NCBI GenBank assembly: GCA_037043455.1
Contig: JAWPHD010010296.1
Coordinates: 31,109-95,108, forward strand
Origin: Cyrtodaria siliqua
Lineage: Eukaryota; Mollusca; Bivalvia; Adapedonta; Hiatellidae
DNA: 64,000 nucleotides
Reading direction: 5' to 3'
Positions 1 through 24,188 of this stretch are shown piece by piece; position 1 is the stretch's first letter; each line of letters starts with the position of its first letter. The notes below the pieces were generated by a model. That model searched no databases. It was not told the origin of the DNA and saw only the letters and a list, made by a program, of their open reading frames with translations. The translations under genes were made by a program, and so were the position numbers.

Positions 1-1
1 C

Positions 2-193
2 CTGTGCGGATATTTCTGTCTATTCTTCATTAAAAAGTTACAAGAAGGAAATAGCATGTATGATATTCTTTACAAATTATTAAAGCCTTACAAAACAGTA
101 GAAAACGAAAACATCATATCATATTTTGTAAACGAAGTTCAATCTAATCATATTATATATGAGTTACTGTATAAAAGAAAAAAAGGTTACTGA
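2..193 (+). pseudogene. C-terminal fragment of adenain-like cysteine protease (partial)
   Basis: The frame is open from the window edge for 63 codons and ends with TGA at 191-193. It begins with the motif L-CGYFC-LFFIKKL, followed by a Lys/Glu/Asn-rich tail. A CG-x-x-C motif followed by a hydrophobic helix is the arrangement around the nucleophilic cysteine of adenovirus-type (adenain) maturation proteases, which Polintons also encode. The His and Asp/Glu of the triad would lie upstream and cannot be checked. The frame overlaps the next ORF by 35 bp. Identification rests on this motif and on context only. Confidence 0.45.
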
Positions 194-626
194 AAATATT
201 GATCCTAAGTATGTTTTAGCAAAAAATGGTAAAAAAATGTTAAGAGCAACTTGTGCATCTTGTGGTATTACTAAAACAAAGTTTGTTAAAAACACAGAAG
301 GTGGAAATATTGATATTCATAAAGCTTTGCTCCCTTTGCTACCAAAAAAAGGGCTAACACTTCCTGGTTATAAATATTGCGGTCCCGGTAATCCGCTTGA
401 TAGTGGAAAACCTTCAAATGAATTAGATGCTGTTTGCAAAGATCATGATATTTGTTATGATGAAAATCCTAGTAATAAATCGATGTGTGATAAAAACATG
501 CTTACTGGTTTGAAATCTAGTAAGTCTAGAACTATTGGAGAAAAGATTGCTAAGAATTTGATAGTCAAGCCTGTAATTAGTGCAAAATATGAACTAGGAC
601 AGCCAAAAAACGAGAAAAGGCGTTGA
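159..626 (+). CDS. Zinc-ribbon plus phospholipase-A2-like domain protein of the element
   Basis: This is a 155-residue ORF starting at ATG 159. Residues 3-45 resemble a small zinc-ribbon of DUF5679 type, with CASC as the second knuckle near residues 32-35, but the first knuckle reads CIKE, so one ligand cysteine seems lost. Residues 66-118 form a PLA2-like domain: [11 protein letters not shown] resembles the calcium-binding loop and DHDICYD carries the His-Asp catalytic pair seen in secreted PLA2s and in the parvovirus VP1 unique region. In virus-like elements such a domain is thought to act on membranes during entry; that role is family knowledge and is not shown here. The ORF stops at 624-626, where the integrase frame takes over, so it may once have been fused to the integrase. 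Confidence 0.6.
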   Translation: MSYCIKEKKVTENIDPKYVLAKNGKKMLRATCASCGITKTKFVKNTEGGNIDIHKALLPLLPKKGLTLPGYKYCGPGNPLDSGKPSNELDAVCKDHDICYDENPSNKSMCDKNMLTGLKSSKSRTIGEKIAKNLIVKPVISAKYELGQPKNEKRR

Positions 627-1552
627 AATGGACTGGCAAGTTAGCAGATGAACTTCATAAGCATATACGAAGAAAGTTCACTCAACGCCGCGTGATTGTT
701 AATGAAATTGATAAAATATGGTCTGCTGACTTGGTTGACATGCAATCGTTTTTAAAGTATAATAAAGGTACTAAATACTTGCTTACTGTTATTGATTTAT
801 TTAGTAAATTTGCTTGGGTTGTACCAGTTCCAAATAAAACTGGTTTAGAAATTACTAAAGCGTTCCGGCAGATAATCAGTACCGGAAGACTGTGTAACTT
901 GTTGTGGGTTGATCAAGGTGTGGAATTTTACAGCAATACGTTTAAGCAATTTATTGATGATAATAATATCAAAATGTATCACACTTTTAATTTCGGAAAA
1001 GCTGTAGTAATTGGACGATTTAACAGGACATTAAAAGAATAGATGTGGAAATATTTTACAGCTAACAATACAAACACATATTTAGATGTGCTACAGATGA
1101 TGGTTGATATGTATAAAAATACAAATCATCGGAGTATTAAAATGACGCCGATTGAGGCTAGTGATGAGAAAAATAAAGGAACAGTGTATTTCAACTTGTG
1201 TGGAAAAATGAGAAGTAATCAAATTAAGCCAAAGTTTAAAATAGGGGATAATGTTAGAATCAGCAAATATAAAAGAACGTTTGAGAAAGGTTATACCCCG
1301 AATTGGACTGAAGAAATATTTGTTGTTGATGAAATTCAAAACACAAATCCTGTGACATACAAAATAAAAGATTTAAACAACGAAAACATTGACGGAAGCT
1401 TTTATGAATTAGAAATGATAAAAGCAAAGCAAGAAATATTCAGGATTGAAAAAGTAATACGACGGGATTATAAAAAGAAACAAGCATTGATTAAATGGAA
1501 GGGTTACATTGAGGATTTCAATAGTTGGGTTCCATTTAAGGACACAATTTGA
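593..1552 (+). pseudogene. DDE integrase with chromodomain, inactivated
   Basis: The reading frame is open from 593 (after TGA 590-592) to the stop after codon 1550, apart from an in-frame TAG at 1040-1042. Counting from the TTG codon at 623, WSADLVDMQ contains the first catalytic Asp (residue 36) and WVDQG the second (residue 97). The expected Glu in the E-R-F-N-R-T-L-K motif is replaced by Gly (residue 131, read as VIGRFNRTLKE). After the stop the frame continues through the integrase C-terminal region (KFKIGDNVRISK) and ends in a chromodomain with LIKWKGY and NSWVPFKD. There is no in-frame ATG at the start, so the 5' part is probably joined by a frameshift to the preceding ORF. The stop, the lost start and the missing catalytic residue together mark it as a pseudogene. 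Confidence 0.82.
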
Positions 1553-3235
1553 CTTTTGACCTCCAAGTGTGACCTTGACCTTGAAGACATGGGTTTTGCG
1601 CGCGACACATCGTCTTGTTATGGTGATCACTTGTACGAATTTATTGAAAAATCCCTGCAGGGGTTGTGTCGTTACGGTCCGGACACGAAATTGCGTACCT
1701 GTTTTTGACCTATGAACTGCAAATGTGACCTTCACCTTTGAGGTAGGGACCTGGGTTTACACATCATCTTGTTATGGTGATCACTTGTGCCAAGTTATTT
1801 AAATATCCCTGCAGGGGTTGTGACGTTACGGTCCGGACACGAAATTGCGTACCTGTTTTTGACCTATGAACTTCAAGTGTGACCTTGACCTTTGAGGTAC
1901 GGACCTGGGTTTTGCGCGCGACACATCGTCTTGTTATGGTGATCATTTGTGCCAAGTTATTTAAAAATCCCTGCAGGGGTTGCGACGTTACGGTCCGGAC
2001 ACGAAATTGCGTACCTGTTTTTGACCTATGAACTTCAAGTGTGACCTTGACCTTTGAGGTTCGGACCTGGGTTTTGCGCGCGACACATCGTCTTGATATG
2101 GTGATCACTTGTGCCAAGTTATTTAATAATCCCTGCATGGGTTGTGACGTTACGGTCCAGACACGAAATTGCGTACCTGTTTTTGACCCATGAACTTCAA
2201 GTGTGACCTTGACCCTTGAGGTAAAGGCCTGGGTTTTGCGCGCGACACATCGTCTTTGTTATGGTGATCACTTGTGCCAAGTTATTTAAAAATCCCTGCA
2301 GGGGTTGTTACGTTACGGTCTGGACACGAAATTGCGTACCTGTTTTTGACCTATGAACTGCAAATGTGACCTTGACCTTTGAGTTAGGGACCTGGGTTTA
2401 CACATCATGTTATGGTGATCACTTGTGCCAAGTTATTTAAATATCCCTGCAGGGGTTGTGACGTTACGGTCCGGACACGAAATTGCGTACCTGTTTTTGA
2501 CCTATGAACTTCAAGTGTGACCTTGACTTTTGAGGTACGGACCTGGGTTTTGCGCGCGACACATCGTCTTGTTACGGTGATCACATGTGCCAAGTTATTT
2601 AAAAATCCCTACAGGGGTTGTGACGTTACGGTCCGGACACGAAATTGCGTACCTGTTTTTGACCTATGAACTTCAAGTGTGACCTTGACCTTTGAGGTAC
2701 GGACCTGGGTTTTGCGCGCATCACATCGTCTTGTTATGGTAATCACTTGTGCCAAGTTATTTAATAATCCCTGCAGGGGTTGTGACGTTACGGTCCAGAC
2801 ACGAAATTGCGTACCTGTTTTTGACCTATGAACTTCAAGTGTGACCTTGACCTTTGAGGTAAAGACCTGGGTTTTGCGCGCGACACATCGTCTTGTTATG
2901 GTGATCACTTGTGCCAAGTTATTTAAAAATCCCTGCAGGGGTTGTGACTTTACGGTCTGGACATGAAATTGCGTACCTGTTTTTGACCTATGAACTTCAA
3001 GTGTGACCTTGACCTTTGAGGTACGGACCTGGGTTGTGACGTTACGGTCCAGACACGAAATTGCGTACCTGTTTTTGACCTATGAACTTCAAGTGTGACC
3101 TTGACCTTTGAGGTAAAGACCTGGGCTTTGCGCGCGACACATTGTCTTGTTATGGTGATCATTTGTGCCAAGTTATTTAAAAATCCCTGCAGGGGTAGTG
3201 AAGTTACGGTCCGGACACGAAAAACGGAATGACGG
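1553..3235 (+). repeat. 162-bp satellite array, about 10-11 monomers
   Basis: A monomer of about 162 bp (some 154 bp, one truncated to about 94 bp near 3035) repeats head to tail. Anchor strings recur in every unit: GACGTTACGGTCCGGACACG, TTTGCGCGCGACACATCGTC, ATCCCTGCAGGGGTTGTGA and GTGACCTTGACCTTTGAGG. Anchor positions 1681, 1835, 1997 and 2159 give the period. ORFs on the minus strand here are repeat translations (VKVTLEVHRSKTGTQFRVRTVTSQP) and are not genes. The array abuts the integrase pseudogene on the left. Confidence 0.92.
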
Positions 3236-3740
3236 ACACAATTCGGACGGACGGTGCGATTACTAATATGCCGCCGAAAGTTTTTCGGGAGCATACAAAT
3301 GAAGGCCCTATCGTCTTAATGAGGCAAAATATAGCATTTTGAACTAAATCAAGGGCCATAACTCCGCTGTTACTGGTCCGATACGAATGGTTTTCGAACT
3401 TGTCCAAGCTTTCATTGATATTAACAATGTGGTAAAGTTTGGTAAAGATAGGATGAAAAATGAAGGCCCTATTGTCTTAACGAGGCAAAATATAGCAATA
3501 TAGCATTTTTAACTAAATCAAGGGCCATAACTCCGCTCTTACTAGTCCAATCTGGTTGGTTTTCGAACTTGTCAGAGCTTTTATTAATATTAACAACCTG
3601 TTAACGTTTGGTAAAGATCGGATGAAAAATGAAGGCCCTATCGTCTTAACGAGAAAAAAGTTAACGCCGGACTGACGGACGTACGTCGGACAATAACTAC
3701 AGCAATAAATGGTTTGATGTGAAATCATGGATACATTCAT
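3236..3740 (+). repeat. Dispersed repeat, two ~170-bp tandem units
   Basis: Two similar units begin with GAAGGCCCTATCGTCTTAA at about 3300 and 3465, with a third partial unit at about 3631. Each contains AAATCAAGGGCCATAACTCCGC and TTGGTTTTCGAACTTGTC-like text. The stretch is bordered by GACGGAC runs at 3229-3260 and 3668-3690. The structure matches the dispersed short repeats with 'agggccataactc' seen widely in bivalve genomes (family knowledge). No coding potential is seen. Confidence 0.7.
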
Positions 3741-3884
3741 GAGCTGAATTTGGTTTTACGGCACACTCGCACAAGGTTAATTTATGAACTTTCAAGGACC
3801 ACTCTCCATTTAACAAGAGCACCGCCAGCGGTGCAGACGCTCGACTGTGGAGAAATTACGAGTGACAAACAAGGTTTCTATCAA

Positions 3885-4705
3885 TTACAACCTTTAACCA
3901 AGATTTCGAAGTATAAAAGGGGCCATAATTTTGTTATAATAAAAACATTTGCTATACAAGATGCCAAATACATGCATGAAGGTTCAATCCATTATGTAAA
4001 GTACTTTTGAAAATGTAAGCTTACAAACTTGAACCAAATTTTCAAAGAACGAGGCCATAATTTTGTTAAAATAAAAGCAAGAGTTATAGAACCTGGCTCT
4101 GTGGTTTTGTCTAATGAATGCATGTGTGAAGTTTTAACCCATAATGTAAAGTACTTTGCAAGATACAAATTTACATATATATATACAAATTTACATACAA
4201 ACTTTAACCAAACTTCTCAAGTACAAAAGGGGCCATCATTTTGTTTAAATAGATGCAAGAGTTAAAAAAACCTGGCTCTGTGGTGTTGTGATATGATGCC
4301 GAATGCATGTGTGAAGTTTTAATCTATTATGTTAAGTTCTTTTAGAGATACAAGCTTGCATACAAACTTTAACCAAGTTTTCTACGTATGAAAGGGGCCA
4401 TAATTCTGTCAAATAAAAGCAGGAGTTATGTCACCGGACTCTCAAGACATCTAATGATGCTGAACACATGTAAAATGTTAATCCATTGTGTAAAGTGGTT
4501 TGGAAGATACAAGCTTACATACAAACTTGAACCAACGTTTTTTTAAGTATAAAAGGGGCCATTATTTCTGTCAAAAGAAAAGCACAAGTTATATCACCCA
4601 ACTGTGTCGTGTCATCTTATGATGCTGAATACATGTGTGAAGTTTCAATCATTTTGCGTAATGGGGTTTGGGAGATAGAAGCTTACATACAAACTTTAAC
4701 AGGGG
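3885..4705 (+). repeat. Degenerate ~165-bp tandem repeat, about five units
   Basis: Units recur at about 3905, 4045, 4215, 4385 and 4545. Each carries AAGTATAAAAGGGGCCATAA (or a close variant), then a TTTTGTTAAAATAAAAGC-like stretch, then AATGCATGTGTGAAGTTTTA, then GATACAAGCTTACATACAAA. Divergence between units is substantial, so the array is old. Short ORFs inside are not conserved between units. Confidence 0.75.
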
Positions 4706-5769
4706 ACGCAGACAACTATCAAGTGAGGACAATAGCTTTTTTTTCCTTTGGAAAAGTCGGAGCTAAACAATTGGGTCATGGTACCCTTGACCCCAAAATG
4801 TATAGCGGTTATATTCTCACCATGGACAGTCTTCCCAGTGACGTTTCAGGTGTGCAGCTACAAACCTTAATGTATATAACAGTTTCCTCCCCCAAATGTT
4901 GCTTCAAGTCTTGAGCAAACGTGTTGACCTTGTCCCATAATGTACTGGGGTAATCATTTCACTATCCAGAATCTACTTTTAAAGTTTCGTGCATGTGGTT
5001 GCGGAATATCGATAATGGCATGCGAGTCTTCCATCACCTATGTAAGCTGGAAACTCGTCGTATGACCTCAGGGGCACAGATTAACTGTTTTGGACTAGGA
5101 GCCAGCTGGGACCCTTGCTTGCAAAAGTTAAGGGCCCAGCTTCAGAATCATTAGCCCAGAGTGTCGCAGGTCACTTTATTCAGAGAGTTACATTAAAGTA
5201 TACTTACATATACGTATACTAACTAAATGTTACCAATCTTTGGAAGAAAACTTTGTAAAACCTTTAGAGCTGACGAAGATATTTTTAATCAATAGAATTA
5301 TTTATTTTAAAACAAAAAAAATCAAACAAATCTTTCATTCCCCAACACCAAGTTAGTTTATACTTGCAAGAGTCAAACTCAACATTCAATCTGTAACATG
5401 CGACAGAAAAATAAGGATTACAAGTCCAAGTTATCTATTTAATTATAAATAGTATTGTTAATGAATTTTGTTATAAATGATCACAACTAGAATATGTAAA
5501 TTATTGTAATAAAAGATTAAACAATATTTGATATTATTAAATTAAGGTTTTATTTTGTTATAAATATTTTATGTTGACATACAATTTTAAAATTAATGTA
5601 CGAGACCTTTTCTATAAACATGATTCTCCGACATATAATTATTATTATTCATGATTTCTAAAAGCGCCGCGTTTTAGAATATCCAAAAACCAGAAATGAA
5701 ATCTAATTATTTCCCCTTCAATTTATCATCATGTGTAAAACAAGAGATCAATGACCTTGAAACTCTACT
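4706..5769. other. Unannotated AT-rich stretch
   Basis: I see no conserved exon, tRNA or clear repeat structure. The part from 5200 to 5640 is very AT-rich. It lies 3' of the DDX39B gene on the minus strand and could include distant 3' UTR, but nothing in the sequence proves that. Confidence 0.4.
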
Positions 5770-6660
5770 GATTGATTTTGATTTCAGGAAGTAGTCGCTA
5801 CACTTGTTTTTTGAAAATCTATTTTTAACCGTGGCGGCCATCTTGAATTTCCGGCCGACCTGAAATTATGCTAGGATCAATAAGACATTAAGAGCAACAT
5901 TCCTGTGAAGTTTCATGAAAATCCGTCAAGTAGTTTCAGAGGAGTAGTCGCTACAAGTTTTCATTATATAACTCTATGTAAACAAAGATGGCCACTGGCA
6001 GCCAAGTTTAACGTCAAATCAAAACGATTTTTGACAACGACCAACATCATGTCATGCTGATCATTTTAGAAAAAGTCCCATATCAATATCACTTCTAGTT
6101 TTCAAGAAGTAGTCGCTACAAACTTATTTTTTAAAAATCTATTTTTAGCTGTGGCGGCCATCTTGAATTTCTGGCCGATCTGAAATTTTGCTAGGATCAA
6201 TTACACATCAAGAGCAACATTCCTGTAAAGTTTCATGAAAATCCGCCAAGTAGTTTCAGAGGAGTAGTCGCTACAAGTTTTTACTATATAACTCTATGTA
6301 AACAAAGATGGCCGCTGGCAGCCATGTTTAACGTCGAATCAAAACGATTTTTGACAACGACCAACATCATGTCATGCTGATCATTTTAGAAAAAGTCCCA
6401 TATCAATATCACTTATAGTTTTCAAGTCGTAGTCACTACAAACTTGTATTTTAAAAATCTATTTTTAGCTTTGGCAGCCATCTTGGATTTCACATCAACA
6501 TGAATTTTTGCTAGGATCAACTTGACTTCATGGGCAACATTTCTGTAAAGTTTCAGAGGAGTAGTCGCTACAAATAAAAGTTTACGGACAGACGGACGAC
6601 GGACGCCGAACCACGGCATAAGCTCTGCTGATCTCTGATCAGAAGAGCTAATGACAAAAT
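5770..6660 (+). repeat. ~319-bp dispersed repeat in 2.5 tandem copies
   Basis: Copies start near 5786, 6105 and 6425 (truncated). Each has AGTAGTCGCTACAAACTT, then TGGCGGCCATCTTGAATTTC, GCTAGGATCAAT, AGAGCAACATTCCTGT and AAGTTTCATGAAAATCCG, and two copies end with GAGGAGTAGTCGCTACAAG. The block finishes with GACGGACGACGGACGCCGAA and TCAGAAGAGCTAATGAC, the usual right end of a common bivalve dispersed repeat. Confidence 0.8.
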
Positions 6661-8506
6661 GAATATAAATGGGGGGTCCTACCCCTCTGTATGTGACTGT
6701 GTGTTTGCAGTGGTTGTATTCTACCCCGGCAACCACACGGGGAGAATTCAAATGAACAGGAAGAAAACACATTATTTTTCACTAATTTTATTTTTCAGTA
6801 TTCACACATTTACAAATATACAATCTGGCAGACTGTCAAGTTATGAATGTTTAAATTAATAATCAAACCTGAATCTTAACAGCACTGCCTTTTATGAACA
6901 ATGATGATACATGATTTTTTTCTTCAATTATTTGAAAATAAAAGATGGTACAGGTATTTACATATTGAATGAATGAATGTTTAGTTCAATGTAATGAAAA
7001 GACAAAATATAAAACATAATACCATAAAGTTAAAAAAAGCTGCAGTGTCTTCAACCAATGTGTTTTTATGAACTAATCTCAATTCATGTTTATAGAAATC
7101 GAACATTCTCTGAACATATATATCGCAATTAAATTATATTACTATATTTCACAGAAACCTCGGAACATTTATATAGAATGTGGCATCAATTGTTCACATG
7201 ATTGTTTTATCAATATTAAATATTACCTGTTTGAACATATATTGAATAAATAATATTATAAACAAAATATTGCAAACTATTTTAATTTGAACAGTAGAAC
7301 ACTCGTTATGAGTCCAAATGAAATTAAAAACAAAATCGTCTATAGTTAGTTGCCTTCTTGCATAAACTGGAACTGCACAGGTGTGTTGCTTTCATAGTAA
7401 TGAAAATTCATGATAAGATTCCAAGTCCAAACTGTCAGTTGTTGGTTCAAAAACAAATGTTTATCACAAGGACTATCACGGGTAGAGATCTGTCAAGTTC
7501 CTTTTGTATTATACTCGGGTTGATGATTGTTCCCTGCACTCCGGGATCATCGTCCTTCAACTGTAAGGAGAAGCATTTGCATATATTACCATTGCATTCA
7601 GAAGATCTGTATGTACGACATCAGCATGGAATGTAAAATAATACTAAAAGGCCACGGCCGACATGTCTTGCCCTATTATGAAGAAGTCCAGATTTTTGAG
7701 TTGACAGATCAACCTCAATCCGAAGAGATATTTCTTCATTACATACTTAATATTTAATTCAATTAATGTCATTAACAGTGGGAGATGTATTTAGCGGAGA
7801 CCGGGTGTGACCTGTATTGCGTTGAAAGTAGGATCATCCGTACATAAATATCAGGTTGCCTGGTTTCAATACATGATTTAAATATTGTTATTTTTATAGT
7901 ATTTCCTTGTAAACATTTGTATATTTGACCAGACTTTGTAAATATTGGAAAAAATACGAAATTCCTCAAAATTAATCCAAAAACTACAACAGTGTTCACT
8001 GTTAATCATCAACGTTAAATAAACATCATTCCCGATTAGCTTGCAATTATTCACAAAACGTCGTAGTTCCACGTCCCGTTATTATAAACAACCCCAAAAC
8101 GAACGCCTTCCGTGATTGGGAAATATATTAGACTAAACCGTGTGACGTCATGACTGTTGATATTTATTATTTTCGGTTTCAATTTGAGAGCGTCCTGGTA
8201 ATATTTCAGCTGTTTTTCTTACGTTTCACGCACATACTGTAAATTTGATTTTGTAATGTTTAATTCTTTCTTAAATTCGTCCTCGTCCTGTGGACTAGGA
8301 AGGGGAATTTTATTTCAGAATTGGGAAAAAACAACTATATTTGGCATTGGGAACTGGTCCGATAGGCGGACCCGTGAGAATAGTAGAAAAAGGCCTGTTA
8401 GCAACATATAAACCTCGGGCAATGTATCTCAAAGTGGCAACTTAACAAAAACATGAATGAAGCAACTATTTCGGACAGTCGACACTGAAAGGCTAGTTTT
8501 TTTTAC
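6661..8506. other. No gene recognised; likely 3' flank of DDX39B
   Basis: The sequence is AT-rich, with CTACCCCGGCAACCACA at about 6721 (echoed at 49021), and a copy of a 'GGGAATTTTATTTCAG...GGCATTGGGAACTGGTCC' repeat at 8300-8370. I looked here on the minus strand for the last short coding exon of DDX39B (about five codons) and did not find a convincing match. Confidence 0.4.
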
Positions 8507-8508
8507 TA

Positions 8509-9008
8509 TATATACACTCAAGAGATATGAAAACGCAACACGGGAATTTCCGCTATATATTGTATATACTGCACACTTAATTGCACATAATATTCCAAAG
8601 AAATCCAAAGATGTTTTTTTTAAAAAAAAGTTGCAGTTAACTAGAGAAAGGACACAACTATGATGTTGTAGACGTTTTAATCACACTACACTTTGTAACA
8701 AGAACTTCATCAATGTTGAAGTTGCTCTTCGAAAAATTGAGCTAGTTCAGTACTGTTTTTAACGTAAATAGTTTGCAAAATTTTGCATCCTAAGTTTGCT
8801 CACATGATTGAGCCAAACGCGTACTCTGTGAATAATGAAACATTCAGGAATACTATTTGCTGTATTATTTGTTTGTTTTAGTATTTTTTTCCAAAAGGAA
8901 AGGTCTTACGTAGCCATGTACCATTCGATTAAAAGCAGCATATTGTACATACAATATATAGCGGAAATTCCCGTGTTGCGTTTTCATATCACTTGAATGT
9001 ATATATAT
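8509..9008. mobile_element. ~500-bp MITE with ~55-bp terminal inverted repeats
   Basis: The left end (8511-8568) contains GATATGAAAACGCAACACGG followed by GAATTTCCGCTATATATTGT. The right end (8945-9006) carries the reverse complement, ATAGCGGAAATTCCCGTGTT then GCGTTTTCATATCA, over about 55 bp with only a few mismatches. The ends sit in TA-rich sequence (tatatacac / gtatatata), compatible with TA target duplication as in Tc1/mariner-type MITEs. The interior has no transposase ORF. It inserted just 3' of DDX39B exon 8. Confidence 0.85.
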
Positions 9009-9073
9009 ATATTTTCAATTGCATAGACATCATGACCTTGGCAAAACACTTAATACTGAAAGTTAGGCTACTA

Positions 9074-23450
<14,377 letters not shown>

Positions 23451-24055
23451 TGTTATTTAGGGGTGTTTGTTGTAAATATCTAAAATCAGATTTATTTTTC
23501 TAAAATTAACTCATAAAACTGTTACTGGTTGTTGTGCAATTTGTCAAAAAAAGTTTTACCCCACCCACTCTAAAATTCAAGTTACAAAATTAACACGTTT
23601 ATTTAAAAGCAAGTACCGCAATTAACATGCCATCACCACAGCTGCAAGAAAAACGGTAACCTTGTACACCTTAGTAACATTAATGTTTAATGAAAAGATA
23701 CATGAAAATAGCGAATTATTTTAGGAAGGCTACCGGCTAAACGCAAATACGAAATTCAGCAACATCAAACAATTGTCTATTTCAAATACAGGTCATAAGT
23801 AAAGAAAATATATTTATGAATAGTTCTGCGTTGAGAATTAAAAGAAGAAAACAGTTGATTAATCGATGTTAGCGGATTTATACACAGATTTTCAATGTAC
23901 AAACCTTTCCGTTTTTCAAGATGGAGGATGCGTCATTTGTAACGATATTCATTGGCCACTTAAAATAGATCTTACGAATTTTGACCAATCAAATTGCGGA
24001 ATATTTTGGGGAAATAATTTCCGGCGGAAGCTGTTCACAGTCACATGACAAAAAT
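23451..24055. promoter_or_regulatory. Head-to-head intergenic promoter region of DDX39B and BBLN
   Basis: 605 bp separate the two divergent start codons. Near BBLN there is a CCAAT box (GACCAATCA, 23983-23991), a near-palindromic ETS-type site TTCCGGCGGAA (24020-24030), and GTCACATGAC (24040-24049), an E-box of USF/MiT type. GATGGAGGATGCG near 23921 and AATATGGCGG at the BBLN start resemble YY1 sites. No TATA box is evident. These matches are by eye against known consensus sites; activity is inference. Such bidirectional housekeeping promoters are common in animals. Confidence 0.55.
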
Positions 24056-24188
24056 ATGGCGGAGGGTCAAGGTGGACAGGAAGATGAACAAGATCAATCC
24101 TCAAAGAATATTGATCTAAATTCTTTAACACTCAATGACGAAAATGCTGGAGTACAAATTGACCCCATGGTTCAAGCATGGTCACAAG
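24056..24188 (+). CDS. BBLN: BBLN coding exon 1
   Basis: ATG at 24056 follows AAAAT and precedes GCGG, an acceptable context. The exon encodes 44 codons plus one base. The donor is inferred at CAAG|GTTTTA. GGA|GTACAA at 24152 and ATG|GTTCAA at 24170 would break the frame into exon 2. A hAT-like MITE starts 96 bp downstream in the intron. Confidence 0.75.

Larger units (their letters stand above)
1..1552 (+). mobile_element. Polinton/Maverick-type element remnant (3' part)
   Basis: Three adjacent plus-strand reading frames form one degraded element entering from the left edge: a protease C-terminus, a zinc-ribbon/PLA2-like ORF and an integrase with a C-terminal chromodomain. A chromodomain-bearing DDE integrase next to a CG-x-x-C (adenain-like) protease is typical of Polintons/Mavericks and the related adintoviruses. 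PLA2-like domains resembling the parvovirus VP1 domain are known from some of these elements. The element ends abruptly where a 162-bp satellite begins, and no terminal inverted repeat is visible here. The integrase is clearly inactive. The family assignment is inference from domain combination; polymerase, ATPase and capsid genes lie outside the window or are lost. Confidence 0.72.

Noticed and set aside
1409..3294. Minus-strand ORFs with VKVTLEVHRSKTGTQFRV as a repeat protein
   Set aside because: They are translations of the 162-bp satellite (162 is a multiple of three) with frequent breaks and no start or signal in common.
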